NCBI GenBank assembly: GCA_910578235.1
Contig: CAJTPP010000029.1
Location: forward strand, 1,935 to 7,268
Length of the DNA: 5,334 bases
Source of the DNA: an uncultured Clostridia bacterium
Lineage (GTDB): Bacteria > Bacillota > Clostridia > UBA1381
Direction: 5' to 3'
Made by a program: the position numbers and the translations under genes. The notes beneath the pieces were generated by a model that was not told where the DNA came from, made no database searches, and was given only the letters and a program-made list of their open reading frames with translations. Shown piece by piece: positions 1 to 5,334 of this stretch. Each line of letters begins with the position of its first letter. Positions within the stretch are counted from its first letter, which is position 1.

Positions 1-1982
1 AAAGTACATATAAATCAGAAGATGGAATAAGCTGGACAGAAGGTGATAAAACGGCAGATAACAAAATGCCGCTGCACTGGAGTACAAATACAATGCTTAC
101 TGTTTCAGGCCCTCATCTTGTTTTTGGCGGTCAAGGTGCGGCAAACGCAACAAGCAGTCTGACTACGTGGGAATTTGCAAATAATAAGTATACAACAAAT
201 GCCAGCGTTTTATCACAGGTAGTTGTTGCACAGCCGGCCGATGCGGACGGAAATGTTAAAGTTCTTGTAGGCGGTCAAGGCTATTTGTTTGATGTGAGCT
301 TTAAAGCAACATCACCAAAATACACGTGGGAAAAACTTGAAAATAATGCGGGCGGCACAGTTCCTACGGCACCATATGATGGTATATATTCATCGAAAGC
401 AAATCAGTATTTTTTGATTGACGGAACCGATACAATGATGGTTGCTAACGGAGAAAAGGGTTCAAAGAATTTCAAGAAACTTTCTGTACATGATGAAAAA
501 ATTATCGGTATAGGAATGAATGATGAATATATAGTTGTGGGAACAGATGCTAACAAATTATATAAGACAAATAATGTTACAATTACAGAGGAAACAATAT
601 GGACAGAAATTCCTGTTATGGAAGGTATGACGCCTGCGGATGAGCCTATAAAGAATATTGAATTTTTAGATGACGGCAGTTTTGTTGCTCTGGGTACTAC
701 CCAGATTTATAAGGGCAGTGTTGAAGGCGGATATAAAAATATAAATGAAGTCGTAGAAACACCGACGGCAACACCAACGGCAACAGACGCTCCTGTGGTA
801 ACAGCTACACCAACGGCAACTCCTGTAGCTACACCAACGACCGCGCCTGTAGCTACACCAACGACATCACCGACAACTAAACCCGATGTCACATCTGAAC
901 CGACAGTGACACCTGATGTCACACAAACCCCGGAAGAACCATCTGAACCGGGAATACCATTACCTGATGGCTGGCATATAATAGATGTTGCTCATAATGA
1001 TAATACTATTGTGGTTATGGCGAAAAATGCTGTGAAGCTTAATGATGAGGATGATAATCCGGTTGCTAATAGTGAAAATACATGTGTTAAGCTTTATTAT
1101 TCAAATGACGGCGGAAATAGTTGGCGTGAATGTGAAACAAAGCCTCTTAGTAGCGGAGCTCAGATTTCAGCCAATAAACTTTCACAGCAACAGCTTGTGT
1201 GGTGGGAAAACAAAAATCTGTTTGTTGTTCACGGAGGCGGCAAAACTTTCACGTCATCAGACGGAAATGAATGGGATGAAAATGCAAATATAAACTGGAC
1301 AGAGAATACATATCTTTCAGTATCAGATGAATACCTTATTCTTTCAGGAGGTTCAGCAATGGATACTGCATTTGCCGCACAGACGAGTCTTACAGCGAAA
1401 GAGTATGGCACGACAAAAAAGGCATTGATTAATAGTCCATATAAAACATCGGCTGTAGCGGTAAAGCCGAAAGATGCAAACGGAGATATTTATGCGTTTG
1501 CGCTGGGTGCGGGATACGCGTTTTATTACAAGGCAAGAACTCCTATAGCTACAGCGACATGGGAAAAGGTGGATCAGAACTCAAGCGGAATACCTATATC
1601 TGTATATGATATGATATATGCGAATGGTGCGGATCAGTTTTTTGCAGTTACCAACAATGGAAAACTTTTTGTTACAGCAAGCGCCGGCGGATATAAAGAA
1701 TATGAAATAAAGCAGGGTGCAACTGTGACAGGTGTTAACGCAAGTGATGATTATATTATAATAGGAATGAGTGACGGTTCTTTCTATAAGACTGCAAATG
1801 TTCCTGTGACAGCTGATACAGTATGGACAGAAATTCCGGCAATAACAGGAGCGACATCTGCTAGTGAACCTATAAAGAATATTGAGTTTATAGATGATAA
1901 GAGTTTTATTGCGTTTGGGATTACGCAAACATATAAGGGCAATACCAACGGATATAAAAATATAAAAGATGATGTTGAGTTG
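1..1982 (+). repeat. Tandem duplication of a propeller module (protein-level repeat)
   Basis: Copy A (bases 1 to about 755, 5' end missing) and copy B (about 963-1982) align along their whole shared length. Matching blocks include the Asp box at 15-35 with that at 1254-1277, the W-T-E-I-P block, and E-P-I-K-N-I-E-F followed by Y-K-G and G-Y-K-N-I at the module ends. Short exact DNA matches survive: 15 bases at 599-613 and 1823-1837, and 17 bases at 645-661 and 1869-1885. Both pairs are offset by 1,224 bases (408 codons). At the Asp box the offset is about 1,239, so there have been a few codon-sized indels. The rest is well diverged, which points to an old duplication and not to an assembly artefact. 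Upstream of its internal Asp box, copy B carries about 95 residues whose counterpart in copy A would lie outside the window. Confidence 0.85.
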
Positions 1983-2363
1983 CCGGAAGATCCGACTCCA
2001 TCTCCGACACCAACAACAAAGCCGACGGATGAACCCACAGTAACAGACACGCCTACAACAACAGATGAACCTACAACAACAGATGTGCCTGTACCGGGTG
2101 GCTACAGTATAAAGTTTGATGACAAGACATACAAAGCGATTGTTAACGCTCCGAACGGCACATACGCGATTATATTTGCGGCATATGATGCGGAAGGCAA
2201 ACTGGTTAGTGTCAATCTTGAACAGAAGGAAGTTTCAAAGCCGGACACTTCGGTATTCCCGACATCATTCACCACAGAGGGCGCGGCAAGCGGAAAAGTA
2301 ATGCTTTGGAACAGCATAGACGGTATGGTACCGCTTGCGTCAGATATAATCCCTTTCGGGTAA
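1..2363 (+). CDS. Large extracellular protein with two Asp-box beta-propeller modules, Thr/Pro linkers and a C-terminal beta-sandwich-like domain (5' partial)
   Basis: The frame is open from base 3, so the gene begins upstream and the ATG at 66 is internal: the codons before it encode an Asp box, S-E-D-G-I-S-W, matching the second module. About 786 residues are visible. In order they are propeller module A (to about 755), Thr/Pro linker 1 (about 756-956), propeller module B (about 963-1982), linker 2 (about 1983-2099) and a terminal domain of about 87 residues (2103-2363). Module B has a textbook Asp box, S-N-D-G-G-N-S-W, and another, S-S-D-G-N-E-W, near 1257-1277. Asp boxes occur in BNR/sialidase-like propellers, but I see no sialidase active-site signature, so binding or scaffolding is as likely as catalysis. 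The linkers imply export; the signal peptide would be upstream. The gene ends in TAA one codon after a -1 slippery heptamer, and the -1 frame continues into a beta-helix enzyme, so this may be only the N-terminal part of a longer protein. Domain order is clear; function is not. Confidence 0.85.
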   Translation, partial: STYKSEDGISWTEGDKTADNKMPLHWSTNTMLTVSGPHLVFGGQGAANATSSLTTWEFANNKYTTNASVLSQVVVAQPADADGNVKVLVGGQGYLFDVSFKATSPKYTWEKLENNAGGTVPTAPYDGIYSSKANQYFLIDGTDTMMVANGEKGSKNFKKLSVHDEKIIGIGMNDEYIVVGTDANKLYKTNNVTITEETIWTEIPVMEGMTPADEPIKNIEFLDDGSFVALGTTQIYKGSVEGGYKNINEVVETPTATPTATDAPVVTATPTATPVATPTTAPVATPTTSPTTKPDVTSEPTVTPDVTQTPEEPSEPGIPLPDGWHIIDVAHNDNTIVVMAKNAVKLNDEDDNPVANSENTCVKLYYSNDGGNSWRECETKPLSSGAQISANKLSQQQLVWWENKNLFVVHGGGKTFTSSDGNEWDENANINWTENTYLSVSDEYLILSGGSAMDTAFAAQTSLTAKEYGTTKKALINSPYKTSAVAVKPKDANGDIYAFALGAGYAFYYKARTPIATATWEKVDQNSSGIPISVYDMIYANGADQFFAVTNNGKLFVTASAGGYKEYEIKQGATVTGVNASDDYIIIGMSDGSFYKTANVPVTADTVWTEIPAITGATSASEPIKNIEFIDDKSFIAFGITQTYKGNTNGYKNIKDDVELPEDPTPSPTPTTKPTDEPTVTDTPTTTDEPTTTDVPVPGGYSIKFDDKTYKAIVNAPNGTYAIIFAAYDAEGKLVSVNLEQKEVSKPDTSVFPTSFTTEGAASGKVMLWNSIDGMVPLASDIIPFG
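756..956 (+). repeat. Thr/Pro-rich linker 1 with a 24-base tandem repeat
   Basis: This stretch encodes about 67 residues dominated by Thr, Pro, Ala, Val and acidic residues, typical of flexible and often glycosylated linkers between domains of secreted clostridial proteins. It is repetitive in DNA as well as protein: a 19-base sequence starting cctgtagctacacc occurs exactly at 822-840 and 846-864, a 24-base (8-codon) period. A related acaccaacggcaac motif occurs at 771-784 and 807-820. Such repeats can expand or contract in whole codons. The C-terminal end becomes Glu/Pro rich before propeller module B. Confidence 0.8.
1983..2099 (+). other. Thr/Pro-rich linker 2 (encoded)
   Basis: About 39 residues rich in Thr, Pro, Asp and Glu (P-T-P-S-P-T-P-T-T-K-P, then repeated T-T-T-D-E/V-P units) join propeller module B to the C-terminal domain. 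It occupies the same position relative to module B that linker 1 occupies relative to module A, so the linker may have been duplicated with the module. It is shorter and more acidic than linker 1, and exact DNA repeats are weaker. Confidence 0.75.
2103..2363 (+). other. Small C-terminal beta-sandwich-like domain with L-W-N-S-x-x-G-M-x-P-L motif (encoded)
   Basis: This stretch encodes about 87 residues. Alternating hydrophobic strands (Y-A-I-I-F-A-A-Y-D, then G-K-L-V-S-V) lead to K-V-M-L-W-N-S-I-D-G-M-V-P-L-A. From memory, this ending is common in a module of large secreted clostridial enzymes, usually written as [VA]-[KF]-x-[FM]-L-W-[DN]-S-x-x-x-M-x-P-L. It often closes the protein but can also sit between domains. 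I know no agreed function. Its completeness shows that this frame is genuine up to about base 2340. The switch to the beta-helix frame must therefore fall within the last few codons before the TAA. Confidence 0.6.
2351..2357 (+). promoter_or_regulatory. Candidate -1 ribosomal slippery heptamer C CCT TTC
   Basis: In the frame of the upstream gene the codons read ATC CCT TTC GGG TAA. The underlying C CCT TTC fits the X XXY YYZ rule with the correct phase. After a -1 slip, tRNA-Pro would re-pair with CCC and tRNA-Phe with TTT, both good matches, and translation would continue CGG GTA ACG into the beta-helix frame. That frame is open from 2222 (after a TGA at 2219-2221) to the TAA at 4490-4492. 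No Shine-Dalgarno-like stimulator is obvious 10-15 bases upstream. The same short C, T and G runs are also places where one base is easily lost, so this may be a mutation or sequencing error. The motif is certain; its function is not. Confidence 0.4.
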
Positions 2364-4492
2364 CGGACGATCAGGCTATTTATGTTTCCGCTGACGGTAA
2401 CGACAGCGGAAACGGAAACTTTAATAATCCTGTAAGAACGCTGGAAAAAGCGCTGGAGCTTGCGGCGGCACGGGAAAATAAAGAAGAAAAGATTGAAATA
2501 TGTATGCGGGGAGGTGTTTACCATGTATCGAATACAATTGCCATATTGGATTCCTACAATAGGTATGCGCCTCTCCGTATATGCGCATATCGCAATGAGA
2601 AGGCAGTGTTAAACGCGGGCTTCGATATTCCGCTTTCTGATATGGAAACGGCTGACGAGGAGTTTACCGGCGCGGTGATTGATACTCCTGCTGAGGGGAA
2701 AATCCTTCAGTACAGTTTGAAAGATGCGGGGATTAGTGACTATGGTGAAATATCCCTGCGGGGACATCTTATTTCGGAAGAAAAGGAAGCACAGGCAGAA
2801 CTTAGCTTTAACGGCGAGGTTCAAAAACTGGCCGGATGGCCTAATAACGGTTATACCGGGCTTATAGCTCCCGCATCATACGGAAAAAGGAACAAGGCAG
2901 GAATTGTCAATGGCTGCAGCTTTACGGTGGATTATGATCGTCCGTCACTGTGGAGCAAAGCGGATCAGGCATGGCTGGCGGGAACGCTGGGACCGAATTA
3001 CGAGTTTGACTATTATCCTGTAAGTCGTTTTGATAATGATGAAAAGAGAGTATATCTGAGCAAAGGAACGGTGGAGAAATATTATACCGATCCATACTAT
3101 CGTTTTGAAAATATTCCCGAGGAGCTTGACGCGCCGGGAGAATATTATATAGATCGAGAGAAGGGAATGTTATATTTTTATCCTCCGGAGGATGCTCCTG
3201 CAAATTCAGTGCTTACGGTTACAATGCCGACTCCAACTCTTTCATGGAACGGTAAAGCGCCAAATTCCATGTTCAGACTGGAGAACTGTAAGGATATTAC
3301 GTTTGAAAATCTTACATTAAAGGGCGGGCGCGGAAGCGCCGTTACAGGCAAAAATAACAGTAATATAAGATTTATAAATTGTGATGTGAACAGTTTTGGT
3401 GAGAATGGTATACGCCTTGATTATTCCACAGATATAACGGTTCAGAACTGTCGTATACATGATGTCGGTCAGGACGGTATTCAGTTCACTAACTGCGGTG
3501 ACTATATTAAGCTTATACCAAATAATAATCTTGTAGAAAATAATGAGATATATAATTTCGCGCGTCTGGAACGCAGCTATAAGGCGGGAATTAACTTTGG
3601 TTACAGAAGCGTGGGCGCTTCGGCACGGAATAATCATATATATAACGGCCCTCATGCCGGAATGATTTTCTACGGTGTAAATAATGAAATTTACGGTAAT
3701 GAGTTTAATAATCTTGTTACGGAATTTAATGATATGGACGCGTTATATGCGAATAATTCATGTTATCCCTGGGAAAGAGGAAATAAGGTTCACGGAAATT
3801 ATTTTCATGATATCGGTCAAAGTTCAATGAACGGAAGACATCAGATTAATGTAAGAGCAATAAGGACTGATAACAAGGGCTGCGGTTTGAATATATATGA
3901 AAATCTGTTTTACAGAATAGGCGACGGCGGCAACGGCCGGGGCAATAACGGAATAGGAGCTATAACCGCCGAGGGAACACGGAACAAAATTTATAATAAT
4001 TTGTTTGTTGACTGCAATGAAACATATACAAATACGTTAAAGTATATGGAAATTGATACGGCTGAGGACGGAACGTTGTATCCTGACACAGTGATAAACA
4101 GCAGCGGAGATGAAGTAGCCAATACTATTAACGGCGCTTCGGTCAAGGATTTAAAGAAGCAGATGGAAACATATCTTCCGGTTTACGGAAAGCAGTTCCC
4201 GGAATTATATAACTACTTCCATGAGCATCCGCATATGTCAAAAACAAACGAGTTTAAGAATAATATGATAATTAATATAGCTTTTCCGCTGAGCACATAT
4301 AACGGCGCTCAGGATGCAGAGGGCTTCAGAGGTTCGGATAAGCTTGTTGAAGCTTATGGGAATTATGTCAGCGACAAAAACCCCGGCTTTATATCTTACT
4401 CCGACGGGAATTTAGAGCTTTCGCCGCAGGCGGCGGCTCTGGTTGAAGGTATTCCGAATTTTAATATGGATTCGTTCGGAATAATCAAGTAA
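2357..4492 (+). CDS. GH141-like right-handed parallel beta-helix protein, probably the -1 frame continuation of the upstream gene
   Basis: About 711 residues from base 2357, starting with Y-V-S-A-D-G-N-D-S-G-N-G and N-P-V-R-T-L-E-K-A, the usual opening of secreted beta-helix polysaccharide enzymes. Further signs from memory of GH141-like proteins are W-P-N-N-G-Y (about 2835), L-D-A-P-G-E-Y-Y-I-D-R followed by L-Y-F-Y-P-P (about 3126-3188), beta-helix rungs with N-x-I-Y-x-N repeats (about 3280-4010), F-N-D-M-D-A-L-Y (about 3725-3748) and N-Y-F-H-D-I-G (about 3800-3820). Characterised GH141 enzymes include an alpha-L-fucosidase of pectic rhamnogalacturonan II and a xylanase, so the substrate is open. 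Two Asp, at 3731-3733 and 3869-3871, align by eye with the proposed catalytic pair, but their surroundings differ from the usual forms. The nearest in-frame start is a TTG at 2306 inside the upstream domain; it lacks a clear ribosome binding site and would give no signal peptide. Expression by frameshift, or a broken single gene, is more likely. Confidence 0.7.
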   Translation, partial: RVTDDQAIYVSADGNDSGNGNFNNPVRTLEKALELAAARENKEEKIEICMRGGVYHVSNTIAILDSYNRYAPLRICAYRNEKAVLNAGFDIPLSDMETADEEFTGAVIDTPAEGKILQYSLKDAGISDYGEISLRGHLISEEKEAQAELSFNGEVQKLAGWPNNGYTGLIAPASYGKRNKAGIVNGCSFTVDYDRPSLWSKADQAWLAGTLGPNYEFDYYPVSRFDNDEKRVYLSKGTVEKYYTDPYYRFENIPEELDAPGEYYIDREKGMLYFYPPEDAPANSVLTVTMPTPTLSWNGKAPNSMFRLENCKDITFENLTLKGGRGSAVTGKNNSNIRFINCDVNSFGENGIRLDYSTDITVQNCRIHDVGQDGIQFTNCGDYIKLIPNNNLVENNEIYNFARLERSYKAGINFGYRSVGASARNNHIYNGPHAGMIFYGVNNEIYGNEFNNLVTEFNDMDALYANNSCYPWERGNKVHGNYFHDIGQSSMNGRHQINVRAIRTDNKGCGLNIYENLFYRIGDGGNGRGNNGIGAITAEGTRNKIYNNLFVDCNETYTNTLKYMEIDTAEDGTLYPDTVINSSGDEVANTINGASVKDLKKQMETYLPVYGKQFPELYNYFHEHPHMSKTNEFKNNMIINIAFPLSTYNGAQDAEGFRGSDKLVEAYGNYVSDKNPGFISYSDGNLELSPQAAALVEGIPNFNMDSFGIIK
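2384..2413 (+). other. Strong hairpin with GTAA (GNRA-type) loop inside the coding region
   Basis: The arms GTTTCCGCTG (2384-2393) and CAGCGGAAAC (2404-2413) are perfectly complementary over 10 bp. An A-A mismatch (2394/2403), two further C-G pairs and a GTAA tetraloop (2397-2400) complete it, so 12 of 13 positions pair. It starts 26 bases after the slippery heptamer, well beyond the 5-9 base spacing typical of -1 frameshift stimulators, so a direct stimulatory role is doubtful. No T-run follows, so it is not an intrinsic terminator. It lies over codons for the conserved V-S-A-D-G-N-D-S-G-N motif, and that motif may partly create it. Confidence 0.6.
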
Positions 4493-4501
4493 TTTATGAA
4501 T

Positions 4502-4507
4502 AGGAGG
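4502..4507 (+). promoter_or_regulatory. Shine-Dalgarno AGGAGG for the SLH gene
   Basis: AGGAGG lies 7 bases upstream of GTG at 4515. This decides the start: GTG is followed by Lys-Lys and a hydrophobic signal peptide in the frame that carries the SLH domains. The ATG at 4496 precedes the ribosome binding site and is in another frame. The whole gap after the previous stop is 22 bases, with no room for a promoter or terminator, which supports co-transcription. Confidence 0.92.
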
Positions 4508-4514
4508 GCTAACG

Positions 4515-5334
4515 GTGAAAAAAATTGCTATTATGCTGGCGGCGGCTATAACCATTCAGCTTGGCGCGGCAGACGCTTTTGCAGGTTATACAGATATCAA
4601 AGAGCATTGGGCGGTAAGTTTTATAAACAAGCTTACAGACAATGGAATTGTGGAAGGAGACAATGCTCGTTTTCGTCCTGACAGCAATGTCAATGTTGAT
4701 GAATTTATAAAAATGACGCTTGCCGCAATGAAAACAGATATTACACCGCAGCCGGATAACTGGTCAAAGCCTTATATTGAAAAGGCGTTAAAGGAAAAAT
4801 TGATATATGCTGATGAATTTGACAGCTATAACCGTCCGATAACGCGCGGAGAGCTTGTTAAAATATGTGTAAGAGCAATAGGCGCGGACAGTGTGAACGG
4901 AAGCGATCGTGAAAAGTTGATTTCGCAAATTTCCGATTATTATGACATTTATAATGATGATAAGGAGTATGTGCTTGCGGCTTATGCAAATCATCTTTTG
5001 TATGGCTATGAGGACAACACTTTCAGAAGTAATCGTTATACTACAAGAGCGGAAGCGTGTGTTATAATAGACCGCATGATTGCGGCGGGTGATTTCTCGG
5101 TAGGCGATAAGGATGATAAACCTGCTTTCACGGCCGGAAATATAATTTATGTGGCTAACTCGGGAGATGACGCAAATGACGGTTCGCTTGAAAATCCGTT
5201 TAAAACGCTTGAAAAAGCGCGTGAAAAAGTACGTGAAATTGTTGCGTCAGGATCTTATCCGGATGGAGGAGTAACCGTGTATCTTCGCGGCGGCGATTAT
5301 ATACTGGATAAATCCTTTGAAGTGGGAGCGGCTG
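4515..5334 (+). CDS. SLH-anchored secreted protein with right-handed beta-helix domain (3' partial)
   Basis: GTG start, with 273 codons visible before the window ends. Residues 1-23 form a signal peptide (two Lys, a hydrophobic core, A-F-A cleavage site before G-Y). Three S-layer-homology repeats follow: about 24-72 (G-Y-T-D-I-K-E-H-W-A, then F-R-P-D, N-V-D-E in place of T-R-A-E), about 82-123 (with I-T-R-G-E) and about 140-190 (G-Y-E-D-N-T-F-R, then T-T-R-A-E-A). SLH trimers attach proteins non-covalently to pyruvylated secondary cell-wall polymer. After a short Asp/Lys linker, residues 209-273 begin a beta-helix enzyme domain: I-I-Y-V-A-N-S-G-D-D-A-N-D-G, N-P-F-K-T-L-E-K-A-R and V-Y-L-R-G-G-D-Y. 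This opening closely parallels the beta-helix domain of the preceding gene, so the two are probably paralogous surface glycan hydrolases or lyases. The catalytic region lies outside the window, so family and substrate cannot be given. Confidence 0.93.
   Translation, partial: MKKIAIMLAAAITIQLGAADAFAGYTDIKEHWAVSFINKLTDNGIVEGDNARFRPDSNVNVDEFIKMTLAAMKTDITPQPDNWSKPYIEKALKEKLIYADEFDSYNRPITRGELVKICVRAIGADSVNGSDREKLISQISDYYDIYNDDKEYVLAAYANHLLYGYEDNTFRSNRYTTRAEACVIIDRMIAAGDFSVGDKDDKPAFTAGNIIYVANSGDDANDGSLENPFKTLEKAREKVREIVASGSYPDGGVTVYLRGGDYILDKSFEVGAA

Noticed and set aside
66..68. ATG at 66 as the start of the first gene
   Set aside because: The frame is open to the window edge, and the codons before it encode an Asp box homologous to the second module. 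No ribosome binding site precedes it.
707..922. Antisense frame of Val/Gly/Thr-rich sequence
   Set aside because: It is the mirror image of the Thr/Pro linker codons, and repeats without stops are expected opposite such a linker. No ribosome binding site or homology is seen.
2351..2360. A +1 frameshift resembling the influenza PA-X TCC TTT CGT site
   Set aside because: The sequence looks similar, but the required change is from the ATC CCT TTC frame to the CCC TTT CGG frame, which is -1, not +1.
2306..2363. TTG at 2306 as the start of the beta-helix gene
   Set aside because: The first 17 or so codons are the out-of-frame reading of the conserved upstream domain. The ribosome binding site is weak at best and the resulting N-terminus is not a signal peptide, as a secreted beta-helix enzyme would need.
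2384..2413. Hairpin as an intrinsic terminator for the first gene
   Set aside because: No T-run follows the 3' arm (AAACGGAAACTTT), and a conserved coding domain continues through it.
4496..4681. Small frame starting at ATG 4496
   Set aside because: It overlaps the signal peptide and SLH region of the gene starting at 4515 in another frame, and its start lies upstream of the strong AGGAGG. The product has no recognisable features.

Overview
The window looks like part of a surface or secreted polysaccharide-degradation locus from a Gram-positive, moderately AT-rich bacterium. A clostridial gut, rumen or other anaerobic fibre degrader is the best guess. The reasons are an S-layer-homology (SLH) anchored protein, long Thr/Pro linkers, AGGAGG ribosome binding and right-handed beta-helix carbohydrate enzymes. 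The species cannot be named from the sequence. Everything is on the + strand. The only real intergenic gap is 22 bases, so the genes look like one transcription unit. No promoter, terminator, RNA gene, CRISPR array or mobile element is visible.

Layout. (1) Bases 1-2363 are the 3' part of a large gene whose start lies upstream. It encodes two diverged copies of an Asp-box (BNR-like) beta-propeller module, each followed by a Thr/Pro-rich linker, then a small beta-sandwich-like domain ending in an L-W-N-S-x-x-G-M-x-P-L motif, then a TAA stop. (2) Bases about 2357-4492 encode, in the -1 frame, a right-handed parallel beta-helix protein resembling glycoside hydrolase family GH141. It has no credible start codon, ribosome binding site or signal peptide of its own. 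(3) From 4515, running off the end, is a gene with a near-perfect ribosome binding site and a GTG start. It encodes a signal peptide, three SLH repeats and the beginning of a second beta-helix domain of the same type.

The main point of interest is the junction of (1) and (2). The heptamer C CCT TTC (2351-2357) is a correctly phased X XXY YYZ -1 slippery sequence, and the stop is one codon further on. A -1 shift there would join propellers, linkers and beta-helix into one protein of at least about 1,496 visible residues. This is either programmed frameshifting, giving a short and a long form, or a one-base deletion (real mutation or sequence error) in a C/T/G run of a formerly single gene. A 30-base hairpin with a GTAA loop lies 26 bases downstream.

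Inferred teamwork: a secreted multidomain protein carries propeller modules, possibly for glycan or partner binding, together with a GH141-like enzyme. The next gene places a related beta-helix enzyme on the cell wall through SLH repeats. Both would act outside the cell on complex plant or host glycans.
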